Assembly: GCA_003554005.1 (NCBI GenBank)
Contig: PWEU01000279.1
Span: 1-10,817, forward strand
Length of the DNA stretch: 10,817 nt
Reading direction: 5' to 3'
Source of the DNA: Nitriliruptoraceae bacterium
Lineage (GTDB): Bacteria; Actinomycetota; Nitriliruptoria; Nitriliruptorales; Nitriliruptoraceae
A model generated the notes under the pieces. That model was not told the origin of the DNA, did no database searches, and was given only the letters and a program-made list of their open reading frames with translations. Made by a program: the position numbers and the translations under genes. Of the stretch, positions 1-6,260 are shown piece by piece (the stretch's first letter is position 1; each line of letters opens with the position of its first letter).

Positions 1-604
1 CCGTGGTGGGATCGGCCAGGCGGGTGGCGAGTACGAGGCCGCCATCGACCGGCAGGATGGTGGCGGTGAAGGCCTCGTCCTCGGCCAGGATCTGCAGGGC
101 GGTGGCCAGCGCGTCGGCGTCCTCACCGCCGCGCAGCGCTCCACGGATCAGGAGCATCCCGCCCGGACGCAGGAGGCGCCGGGCATGGTCGAGCAGCTCC
201 GCGGTGGCCGCGGGACGGGACTGCAGCAGGACGAGGTCGTAGGCGTGGTCGGAGAGCCGACCCAGCACCATGGCGGGCTCCCCGAGGATGGCGCGGACCC
301 GTGAGCCGGCACCGATGGCCTCGTAGGCGTCGGTCGCGAGCCCGTGGGCGTGCGTGTCGGGCTCGATGGAGGTGAGCACCCCACGGGGCGGGAGCTCAGG
401 CAGCAACCAGGCCCCGGAGACCCCGCCCGCGGCCCCGACCTCGACCACCGCGTGGGCCTGGATCGTCCGTGCCGCCCACCGCAGCAGCGCGCCGACCTCG
501 GGTGCGGGTGGGGACACCGAGGCGGCGCGTCGCCGCGCGGTCACCGTGGTCTCCGTCTCCGGTGCCATGACACGTCGGACCTCGGCCAGCACGGTCTCGT
601 CCAC
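1..604 (-). CDS. O-methyltransferase-like protein (Rv1220c type), 3' end outside window
   Basis: Read from GTG at 604, this frame stays open for 201 codons and leaves the window, so perhaps the last 10-20 residues are missing. It has a class I SAM-methyltransferase fold: glycine-rich motif I at residues 53-64 (VVEVGAAGGVSG), an acidic ribose-binding region at 80-83 (IEPD), and the post-motif stretch RRLLRPGGMLL at 142-152. Gene order and overall sequence resemble the actinobacterial family 3 O-methyltransferase beside htrA (M. tuberculosis Rv1220c). In that family the Mg-binding motif after YDLV is usually DAD plus K or P; here residues 122-131 read YDLVLLQSRP, so the metal-binding aspartates are gone. 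It may be a metal-independent or inactive relative. The GTG start follows a GGGGA about 8 bases upstream, and an in-frame TAG lies shortly before it. It is transcribed divergently from htrA. The family is fairly certain; activity and substrate are unknown. Confidence 0.8.
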   Translation of the reverse strand, partial: MDETVLAEVRRVMAPETETTVTARRRAASVSPPAPEVGALLRWAARTIQAHAVVEVGAAGGVSGAWLLPELPPRGVLTSIEPDTHAHGLATDAYEAIGAGSRVRAILGEPAMVLGRLSDHAYDLVLLQSRPAATAELLDHARRLLRPGGMLLIRGALRGGEDADALATALQILAEDEAFTATILPVDGGLVLATRLADPTT

Positions 605-673
605 GATGGATCCCCGCGTCGTCGCTACGGTGTACCCGGGCCACCCCGTCGGCGGGATGGATGTCGCGGGCTC

Positions 674-679
674 AACCTA
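674..679 (-). promoter_or_regulatory. candidate -10 element for the methyltransferase gene
   Basis: On the minus strand the sequence reads CTAGGTTGAGC, with TAGGTT fitting the actinobacterial TAnnnT -10 pattern. It would give a leader of roughly 60 bases before the GTG at 604. No recognisable -35 is present. It closely matches elements before tatB and the acyl-CoA dehydrogenase gene. This is inference from the motif only. Confidence 0.35.
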
Positions 680-709
680 GCCCAGGGGCCCCGACGCCGG
701 TGTCCTCGT

Positions 710-730
710 GACGGGCGGCCACCGCCCGTC
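710..730. repeat. perfect 9-bp inverted repeat in the methyltransferase/htrA control region
   Basis: GACGGGCGG (710-718) and CCGCCCGTC (722-730) are exact reverse complements separated by three bases. A second, smaller inverted repeat follows at once (CCCGG 732-736, CCGGG 740-744, also with a three-base gap), and a third at 766-770/779-783 (GGTTC/GAACC). The 228-base divergent gap holds no credible gene. The repeats could be a regulator's operator or RNA hairpins; the sequence does not decide. Confidence 0.55.
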
Positions 731-832
731 TCCCGGGTACCGGGGATGATCCCGCCCACCTGAACGGTTCCCGGCGCCGAACCTCGGGGGCGGATAGGGC
801 ACCCTGGAGGGGCGCTGACACCGGAGGCACCA

Positions 833-2209
833 GTGGGCTACGACAGAGACGAATGGCGCCGCCCATGGCGCAGCGCCGAGGTCGCTCGAGGCCCGTCGGC
901 GCCGCAGGCTGCTTCTGGCGGTGGGACCGGAGCGGGCGACGACGTCGATCGCGCCATCGCCCGCTATCCGCAGCCACCTCCGACCGGTTGGTCCGCCGCG
1001 GCCGGGGGACCGGGGTCCCCGGTCGGGTCGGTCCGACCTCCCGACACCGTCGGCACCGTGGAAGCGCCCGCCTCACCGCGCCGGCGGCCGACCGGGGTCA
1101 TCCTCGGTGCCGTGCTCGGCGCCGTGATCGGCACCGGTGGCACGTTGCTGGTGGCCGACGCGCTACCGGGGACGTCCGACGCGGAACCGACCAACCAGGC
1201 CGCCGCCGATCCAGATGCGCCGTCGACGGTGTCCGCGCCCCCCATCGAGCCGCTCAGCGAATCATCGATCGTCCCGGCCGTCGCAGAGGCGGTCACCCCC
1301 ACGGTCGTGCGCATCGACGTGCGCACCGGGGAGGGTGACGGTCCCGGTCCCGGGGGTCAGTCCGGGCTGGGTTCCGGGGTGGTCTACCGCTCCGACGGCT
1401 ACGTCATCACCAACCATCACGTGATCGAGAACGCGGGGTCGGTCGAGGTCAGGCTCGCCACTGGTGACGTCCTGGAGGCCGAGATCATCGGATCCGACGA
1501 GCTCAACGACATCGCGGTGGTCAAGGTCGACGCGGACGACCTCCCGGCGATCAACCTCCGGCCCGAGGACGAGCCGCTGCTCGTCGGGGAGACGGTGATC
1601 GCGATCGGCTCGCCCTTCGGCCTCGACGCCTCGGTCACGGCCGGGGTCATCTCAGCGCTGAACCGTGAGATCCGCCTCGATGAGCAGGGCCCGGGGCAGG
1701 GCCTGCAGACCATCCCCTCGATCGTGCAGACCGACGCGGCCATCAACCCCGGCAACTCGGGGGGTGCCCTGGTCGATGCGCAGGGTCGGCTGGTGGGCAT
1801 CAACACCGCCATCCTGACCCGGTCCGGTGCGAGCCAGGGGGTCGGCTTCGCGGTCCCCGCCGACCAGGCGGTCGACTCCGCCGACCAACTGATCGAGCAG
1901 GGCTTCGTCCGCCACCCGCTGCTCGGCATCGCCGGCCAGGACGTCTCCGCCGAGGTGGCCGACGAGCTCGACCTGCCCGCCCGGCGCGGCGCCATCATCG
2001 AGTCGGTGCAGCCGGACACGGGTGCTGCCGCCGCCGACCTGCGACCCGGTGACGTGATCGTCAGCCTGGACGGCGAGCCGCTGGCCACGATGTCCCAACT
2101 GGTCGCCGAGGTCCGGCGGCGCGCCCCGGGTGACGTGGTCGAGCTCGAGATCTTCCGCGACGGTGAGCTGCGGGACGTCGAGGTGGAGCTCGGCGAGCGG
2201 CCCCGCTGA
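833..2209 (+). CDS. htrA: membrane-anchored HtrA/DegP-family serine protease with one PDZ domain
   Basis: A 458-residue trypsin-like protease for quality control of exported proteins. Residues 1-85 form a polar, Pro/Gly-rich N-terminus, probably cytoplasmic and followed by an RRR stop-transfer charge. One membrane helix lies at about 88-111, then a linker. The protease domain spans about 145-345 with a complete triad: His196 in TNHHV, Asp226 in NDIAVV, and Ser309 in the GNSGG motif (307-311). A PDZ domain covers about 360-455, including the RPGDVIVSLDG strand region. Order and length suit actinobacterial HtrA proteins, whose protease and PDZ domains lie outside the membrane. The GTG start at 833 has a strong GGAGG at 823-827 with a five-base gap. 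tatB follows 67 bases downstream, as in mycobacteria, but the sigE-rseA pair that precedes mycobacterial htrA is absent. Family and catalytic competence are near certain; the exact paralogue name is less so. Confidence 0.95.
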   Translation: MGYDRDEWRRPWRSAEVARGPSAPQAASGGGTGAGDDVDRAIARYPQPPPTGWSAAAGGPGSPVGSVRPPDTVGTVEAPASPRRRPTGVILGAVLGAVIGTGGTLLVADALPGTSDAEPTNQAAADPDAPSTVSAPPIEPLSESSIVPAVAEAVTPTVVRIDVRTGEGDGPGPGGQSGLGSGVVYRSDGYVITNHHVIENAGSVEVRLATGDVLEAEIIGSDELNDIAVVKVDADDLPAINLRPEDEPLLVGETVIAIGSPFGLDASVTAGVISALNREIRLDEQGPGQGLQTIPSIVQTDAAINPGNSGGALVDAQGRLVGINTAILTRSGASQGVGFAVPADQAVDSADQLIEQGFVRHPLLGIAGQDVSAEVADELDLPARRGAIIESVQPDTGAAAADLRPGDVIVSLDGEPLATMSQLVAEVRRRAPGDVVELEIFRDGELRDVEVELGERPR

Positions 2210-2220
2210 CCCACCACAGC

Positions 2221-2226
2221 TACGCT
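2221..2226 (+). promoter_or_regulatory. candidate -10 element for tatB
   Basis: CTACGCTGGAGC lies in the htrA-tatB gap, with TACGCT fitting TAnnnT. A start site about seven bases downstream would give a leader of some 45 bases. It nearly matches the element before the acyl-CoA dehydrogenase gene (CTACGTTGGAGC). No -35 is visible. It suggests tatB can be transcribed separately from htrA. Confidence 0.4.
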
Positions 2227-2276
2227 GGAGCATCCGGTCGATGAAGGCGTCGGCCCGCGACGACGAGGACCCGCAC

Positions 2277-2672
2277 GTGCCAGGCCCCCAGGAACTCCTC
2301 GTGATCGCCGTGATCGCGCTGATCGTCTTCGGGCCGGACCGCCTGCCGGAGCTCGCCCGCACGGCCGGCAAGTGGCTCGGCAAGCTGCGTAGCGAGACCC
2401 AGCGCAACGTCACGGAGCTGAAGCGGCTCAGCGAGATCCAGCAGCTGCAGGCCGAGCTCAAGGGACTCAAGCGGGAGCTCGATGACCCCCGTCACGATGT
2501 GACCCAGGGAGTCAAGGAGCTGTCCGGACTCAGCGATGGGACGAGCACGGCGCAGGGCGCGGAGCGGGGATCGGCCGAGAGCGGCGCTGCCAGCGCTCGT
2601 CGGGCTACCGCGGCCGGGGTATCCCCGCGGGGCGAGGATGACGCGCCGCCCTTCGACCCGGAAGCCACGTGA
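2277..2672 (+). CDS. tatB: Sec-independent translocase subunit TatB
   Basis: A 131-residue TatA/TatB-family protein that, with TatC, would form the receptor for twin-arginine signal peptides of folded exported proteins. A short membrane helix lies at about residues 5-18, preceded by the conserved acidic residue Glu6. It is followed by the hinge FGPDRLPE (18-25), more like TatB (GPxRLP) than TatA (FGxxKLP). A long charged amphipathic, possibly coiled-coil helix runs to about residue 70 (QQLQAELKGLKREL), ending in a polar Ser/Ala-rich tail. M. tuberculosis TatB has the same position next to htrA and a similar size. The frame is open further upstream, but GTG at 2277 has GAGGA at 2265-2269 and puts the helix at the N-terminus as the family requires. 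An ATG at 2241 would add twelve unlikely residues. No tatC lies in the window. The stop overlaps the next gene's start (GTGA), so the two are probably translationally coupled. Confidence 0.92.
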   Translation: MPGPQELLVIAVIALIVFGPDRLPELARTAGKWLGKLRSETQRNVTELKRLSEIQQLQAELKGLKRELDDPRHDVTQGVKELSGLSDGTSTAQGAERGSAESGAASARRATAAGVSPRGEDDAPPFDPEAT

Positions 2673-3292
2673 CGAAGGCGGTCACACCCCGACCTCTCGG
2701 GTCAGCGGTGCCGGTGGTCGCTGCCGCCACGGTCGTCGGCTCCTACCTCGCCGTCCGCGCCGGCATGCTCGATGGCGCGGACCGTGGCCTGGAACGCTGG
2801 CTGACCTCCCCGCGGCATCGGCGCGGTGACCGGGTCCTGGTCGTGGCCACCGACCTCGGCTCCAGCTTCGGCCTGGCGGGGGTGACCGCCGCGCTGGCGC
2901 TGCTCGGGCGCCGGACCGCGGCGGTGGAGGTGGGCGCCGCGGGCGGGGCGGCCTGGCTGCTCGCACAGGGGGTGAAGCCCGCGCTCGGTCGTGCGCGGCC
3001 CTACGAGCTCGGCACGGCGAGCCGGCTGGTGTCACCACCGGCGGGCTCGTCGTGGCCGTCGGGGCACGCCGCCGTCGGGGCGGCGATGGCCACCGCGATC
3101 ACCACGGTCGCCGACCGTGACGTCGCGGCGGTAGCGGCCGCGGGGGCCGCGGGGGCCGCGGCGATCGGCGCCTCACGCGTCGCCGTGGGGGTCCATCACC
3201 TCAGCGACGTCGTCGCAGGGTTCGGGGTCGGGGTGCTCGCGGCTGCGGGCGCCAGCGCGGTGACCCGTCGGCTGCGGCTCAGGAGACGCTGA
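2669..3292 (+). CDS. PAP2-family membrane phosphatase
   Basis: A 207-residue phosphatidic acid phosphatase type 2 (PAP2) protein with all three signature motifs: KPALGRARP (103-111, the KX6RP motif), PSGH (130-133), and SRVAVGVHHLSD (169-180, SRX5HX3D). The active-site histidines are His133 and His176. The chain is rich in hydrophobic Ala/Val/Gly segments, so it is probably an integral membrane enzyme that dephosphorylates a lipid phosphate such as undecaprenyl pyrophosphate or phosphatidic acid; which one cannot be told. It starts at GTG 2669, overlapping the tatB stop by four bases, so it belongs to the htrA-tatB-side operon. At its 3' end it overlaps mrp tail-to-tail by 14 bases. Alanine-rich residues near 154-163 are encoded by a small 9-bp tandem repeat. 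Confidence 0.9.
   Translation: MTKAVTPRPLGSAVPVVAAATVVGSYLAVRAGMLDGADRGLERWLTSPRHRRGDRVLVVATDLGSSFGLAGVTAALALLGRRTAAVEVGAAGGAAWLLAQGVKPALGRARPYELGTASRLVSPPAGSSWPSGHAAVGAAMATAITTVADRDVAAVAAAGAAGAAAIGASRVAVGVHHLSDVVAGFGVGVLAAAGASAVTRRLRLRRR
3136..3161. repeat. 9-bp tandem repeat (GGCCGCGGG, almost three copies) inside the PAP2 gene
   Basis: Almost three head-to-tail copies of GGCCGCGGG encode an Ala/Gly stretch between the PSGH and SRX5HX3D motifs of the phosphatase. The unit is a multiple of three, so copy-number change would not shift the frame. It is most likely a by-product of GC-rich alanine coding. Confidence 0.6.
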
Positions 3293-3294
3293 GC
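3277..3294. terminator. inverted repeat spanning the PAP2 and mrp stop codons, possible bidirectional terminator
   Basis: GCTCAG (3277-3282) and CTGAGC (3289-3294) are exact reverse complements around a six-base loop. The mrp stop (TCA on the plus strand, 3279-3281) lies in the left arm and the PAP2 stop (TGA, 3290-3292) in the right arm. There is no T-tract on either side, so it would be a weak, non-classical terminator at best. Confidence 0.4.
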
Positions 3295-4394
3295 GGCAGG
3301 CTCCGACCGACCAGCGACCGCGACCTTGCGGCGAGCTGCTCCGCCACGGAGGTCAGGGCCTGGGCCGCGGGTAGCTCCGGATCGGAGACGACCATCGGGA
3401 CACCCGCGTCACCGCCCTCGGTCAGCCGTGGATCGATCGGGATACGCCCCAACAGTTCGGTCCCGAGCGCGTCGGCGAGTTCCTGCCCGCCGCCGGCGCC
3501 GAAGATGTCGTGGGTCTCTCCGCTGACCGGGTCGGTGAAACCCGCCATGTTCTCGATCACGCCGATCACCGACATGCCGGTCTGCTCGGTGGCCTTGCCG
3601 GCCCTGAGCGCGACCTTCTGGGCGGCCTGCTGCGGGGTGGTGACGACCACCATGTCGGCGTTGGGGAGCATCTGGGCCAGGGAGATGGCGATGTCACCGG
3701 TGCCCGGCGGGAGGTCGCACAGCAGCACGTCGAGGTCGCCCCAGTGGACGTCGGAGAGGAACTGCTGGATGGCGCGGTGGAGCATCGGGCCTCGCCAGAT
3801 GACGGACCGGTCGGGGTCGGTGAAGAACCCGATCGAGATGACCTTGCAGCCGTGGGCCTGCAGCGGCATCACCATCCCGTCGAAGGCGACCGGCTTGCCC
3901 GCGACCCCGAACATCCGCGGGACCGAGTAGCCCCAGATGTCGGCGTCCAGGACCCCGACCCGAAGTCCCTGCTTGGCCAGCGAAGCCGCCAGGTTCACGG
4001 TCACGGTGGACTTGCCGACGCCGCCCTTGCCGGAGGCGATGGCGATGACCTTGGTGGGCGAGTCGGCCTGGGCGAAGGGGATCTCCATCTCCGGGTTCGC
4101 CGCCCCGCGCTCGGCACGCAGATCGGCGGAGAGCTGCTGGCGCTCCTCGTCGGTCATGGAACCGAACACGACCTGGACGTCGTCCACATCCTCCAACTGC
4201 AGCACCGCCGCGGTCACGTCGTTGGTGATGCGGTCCTTGAGCGGACAGCCCGGGATCGTCAGCTTGATCTTGACGCCGACGCGCGACCCCTCGACGGCGA
4301 TGTCCTCGACCATCCCCAGCTCGGTGATGGGCTTGTTGATCTCCGGGTCCTCGACCTGGGCGAGGACCTCCATGATCTGGTCGGTGGTGGGCAC
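3279..4394 (-). CDS. mrp: Mrp/ApbC-family iron-sulfur cluster carrier ATPase with N-terminal MIP18 (DUF59) domain
   Basis: A 371-residue P-loop ATPase of the Mrp/NBP35 family, which binds and transfers Fe-S clusters to target proteins in the cytoplasm. Residues 1-80 are a MIP18/DUF59 domain (VEDPEINKPI, ELGMVEDI, and TIPGCPLKD with Cys50). The ATPase begins near 115 with the deviant Walker A SGKGGVGKST (121-130). It continues with VLDADIWGYSVP (148-159) and DLPPGTGD (227-234), all typical of the family. Where many relatives carry a CxxC cluster ligand after ENM (281-283), this protein reads AGFTDPVSGETHDIF with no cysteine. From what I recall, actinobacterial relatives also lack the motif here, so it may be a lineage trait. 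GTG at 4394 is preferred: GGAG lies about six bases upstream and the DUF59 domain is complete. The frame is open upstream, but that portion overlaps the neighbouring ATPase gene. It lies 56 bases after pilB. Confidence 0.95.
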   Translation of the reverse strand: MPTTDQIMEVLAQVEDPEINKPITELGMVEDIAVEGSRVGVKIKLTIPGCPLKDRITNDVTAAVLQLEDVDDVQVVFGSMTDEERQQLSADLRAERGAANPEMEIPFAQADSPTKVIAIASGKGGVGKSTVTVNLAASLAKQGLRVGVLDADIWGYSVPRMFGVAGKPVAFDGMVMPLQAHGCKVISIGFFTDPDRSVIWRGPMLHRAIQQFLSDVHWGDLDVLLCDLPPGTGDIAISLAQMLPNADMVVVTTPQQAAQKVALRAGKATEQTGMSVIGVIENMAGFTDPVSGETHDIFGAGGGQELADALGTELLGRIPIDPRLTEGGDAGVPMVVSDPELPAAQALTSVAEQLAARSRSLVGRSLPLSVS

Positions 4395-4432
4395 GTGGGG
4401 CTCCGTCGACGTGGTCTGGTGCGGCCTGGCCG

Positions 4433-4438
4433 AGGGTA
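4433..4438 (-). promoter_or_regulatory. candidate -10 element for mrp
   Basis: In the 56-base pilB-mrp gap the minus strand reads GCTACCCTCGG, with TACCCT fitting TAnnnT. It would give a leader of about 30 bases. No -35 is seen. mrp may therefore not depend on transcription through pilB. Confidence 0.3.
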
Positions 4439-4450
4439 GCGAGGGTGACC

Positions 4451-6148
4451 TCAGACGGCGTCCGGGGTGACCCGCAGAGCCTCCTTCGCGGTGACCTCGC
4501 CCTTCCACACCCGCGCCGCGGCATCCTCGCGCAGCGAGATCAACCCGTCGCGTCGGGCCTGGTCGCTGAGACGGCGCTCCGTGGCCCGCTCCATCACCAG
4601 CTCCCGCAGCGCTGGTGACACCGCCAGCAGCTCGGTGATGGCTACCCGGCCGACCTCGCCGCTGCCCTCGCAGAGCCGGCACCCGGCCCCGACGCGGTAC
4701 CGCGGTGGTCCCTGGGCGTCGTACCCGCCGGGGGGCGGCCCGAGACGCTCCAGGATCCTCGGGTCGGGGGGGTCCTGGACCGCGCACCCGTCGCAGATCC
4801 TGCGGGCCAGCCGCTGGGCGAGCACCAGCAGGACGGAGGAGGCGATGAGGAAGGGGTCGGCGCCGAGGTCGACCAGCCGAGCGATCGCTGACGGGGCGTT
4901 GTTGGTGTGCAGGGTGGCCAGCACCAGGTGCCCGGTGAAGGAGGCCTCGACGGCCAGCTGCGCGGTCTCCTGGTCGCGGATCTCACCCACGAGCACGACA
5001 TCGGGGTCCTGACGCAGCACGTGGCGCAGGCCACGGGCGAAGGTCAGGCCGATCCGTGACTCGATCTGGGTCTGGTTCACCCCCGGCAACTGGACCTCGA
5101 CGGGGTCCTCCAGGGTCAACACGTTGCGGGTGACGTCGGAGACCTCGGCCAGCCCCGCGTAGAGCGTGGTGGTCTTGCCCGACCCCGTCGGTCCGGTCAC
5201 CAGCACCAGGCCCTGGGGGCGTTGCAACGCATCGGTCAGCTGATCCCGTGAGCCCGGCGAGAGTCCGAGCTCCTCCAGCGAGACCAGGTCCGCGCCGCGG
5301 GGAAGGACCCGCAGCACCACCGTCTCGCCGTAGAGGGTCGGCATGGTGGAGACGCGCAGGTCGACCGTCTGGCCCTCCACCTTGGCCGCGGCGCGCCCGT
5401 CCTGGGGGAGCCGGCGCTCGGCGATGTCCATCGAAGCCATGATCTTCAGGCGCGAGGTGACCTGGCGGCCGAGGGAGCGGGGGAGGTCCATCGCCTCGCG
5501 TAGCACGCCGTCGATCCTGAGCCGGATCCTCACCCCGCCTGCGTGGGGTTCGAGGTGGATGTCGCTGGCCCGGGAGGTCAGCGCATCGTCGAGCACAGAG
5601 GTCACCAGCCTGACGACCGGCTGCTCCTCCAGCTGCTCGTCGGGGTCCTGCTCCTCGGGTTCGGCTGCCTCCTCGATCGTGTCCTGCTGGGCGTCGGCCC
5701 GGTAGGCGCGTCGCCGTAGCCGGTCGACGTCCGAGGCTGCGGCCGCCAGCCGCCGGATCCCCCGCACCCCGGCGACGACCCGGATGTCGTCGAGCGCGAC
5801 CACGTCGGCCGGGTCGGCCATGGCGATCGTGAGCAGCCCGCTCTCGAGGCTGAGGGGGACGAGCTGGGGCCGCTCGGCCAGCCGTGCCGGCACGCGCTCC
5901 ACCGCCAAGGGCTGGGGGGTGATGCCCGTCAGGTCGATGAACTCCAGTCCGAGCTGGTCGGCGAGGGCGTGGGCGACCTCCAGATCGTCGACCATGCCGA
6001 GGCGGATCAGGGTCTGCCCGATCCGTTCCCCCGGCGGTGAGGTGGCCAGGGCCTCGCGTAGCTGCGCCTCCTGGAGCACGCCGGCGTCCAGCAGCAGCTC
6101 CCCGAGCAGCCGGCGACGAGCCTTGGGTGGCGGTGGTGGCGGGGACAC
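4451..6148 (-). CDS. pilB: PilB/GspE-family type IV pilus or type II secretion assembly ATPase
   Basis: A 565-residue secretion ATPase that would power assembly of a type IV pilus or pseudopilus from the cytoplasmic face of the membrane. After a Pro-rich start (residues 3-8 all Pro) comes an MshEN/T2SSE N-terminal domain (about 10-150), then an acidic linker (159-176, many Glu/Asp/Gln). The ATPase core has RASDIHLEPH (193-202), Walker A GPTGSGKTT (319-327), the Asp box LTLEDPVE (344-351), Walker B DPDVVLVGEIRD (381-392) and the His box GHLVLATLHTN (406-416). A zinc-type tetracysteine motif follows: C452xxC455 and C490xxC493. All key motifs are present. The frame stays open to 6496, but GTG at 6148 with GGGGA about seven bases upstream fits best; TTG at 6178 with a GGAG is the alternative. 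No pilC, pilT, prepilin or peptidase gene lies in the window. It is divergent from the lipoprotein gene. Confidence 0.93.
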   Translation of the reverse strand: MSPPPPPPKARRRLLGELLLDAGVLQEAQLREALATSPPGERIGQTLIRLGMVDDLEVAHALADQLGLEFIDLTGITPQPLAVERVPARLAERPQLVPLSLESGLLTIAMADPADVVALDDIRVVAGVRGIRRLAAAASDVDRLRRRAYRADAQQDTIEEAAEPEEQDPDEQLEEQPVVRLVTSVLDDALTSRASDIHLEPHAGGVRIRLRIDGVLREAMDLPRSLGRQVTSRLKIMASMDIAERRLPQDGRAAAKVEGQTVDLRVSTMPTLYGETVVLRVLPRGADLVSLEELGLSPGSRDQLTDALQRPQGLVLVTGPTGSGKTTTLYAGLAEVSDVTRNVLTLEDPVEVQLPGVNQTQIESRIGLTFARGLRHVLRQDPDVVLVGEIRDQETAQLAVEASFTGHLVLATLHTNNAPSAIARLVDLGADPFLIASSVLLVLAQRLARRICDGCAVQDPPDPRILERLGPPPGGYDAQGPPRYRVGAGCRLCEGSGEVGRVAITELLAVSPALRELVMERATERRLSDQARRDGLISLREDAAARVWKGEVTAKEALRVTPDAV

Positions 6149-6215
6149 GAAGTTGTCCCCGGGATCGTCGTGGTTCAAGCTCCGGCTCCATGGTCGTGCG
6201 GCGGCCCGCGAGGGG

Positions 6216-6221
6216 TAGCCT
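6216..6221 (+). promoter_or_regulatory. candidate -10 element for the lipoprotein gene, overlapping a minus-strand element for pilB
   Basis: The plus strand reads GGGTAGCCTCGAGC, with TAGCCT fitting TAnnnT. The same bases on the minus strand read GGCTACCCCTCG, a poorer match (TACCCC) that could serve pilB with a leader of about 55 bases. If both are real, the two promoters overlap back-to-back and would compete. No -35 is seen on either strand. Confidence 0.3.
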
Positions 6222-6238
6222 CGAGCGTCCTCGACTCC

Positions 6239-6252
6239 TGTGGGGTCCCACA
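6239..6252. promoter_or_regulatory. 14-bp inverted repeat at the start of the lipoprotein gene
   Basis: TGTGGG (6239-6244) and CCCACA (6247-6252) form a perfect inverted repeat around two bases, just downstream of the candidate -10 and before the ATG at 6261. It could be a repressor site or a short hairpin in the leader. It would fall inside the coding sequence if the GTG at 6240 is the true start. Confidence 0.25.
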
Positions 6253-6260
6253 TCGCCCGC

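Noticed and set aside
344..763. Plus-strand open frames opposite the methyltransferase start and running into the control region
   Set aside because: They lie antisense to a frame with clear methyltransferase motifs, and their translations are Arg/Pro/Gly-rich with no recognisable motif, typical of high-GC shadow frames.
762..800. GAAC-containing strings before htrA as an ECF sigma (SigE-type) promoter
   Set aside because: No matching CGTT or GTC -10 lies at the 16-18 base spacing on either strand, so the resemblance rests on four bases.
1417..2470. Minus-strand open frames inside htrA and tatB
   Set aside because: They are low-complexity Ser/Arg-rich shadow translations opposite well-supported protease, PDZ and Tat motifs.
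3510..4439. A 309-codon plus-strand open frame antisense to mrp
   Set aside because: It is a His/Asp/Gly-rich shadow with no motif or ribosome-binding site, lying entirely opposite conserved Mrp motifs.
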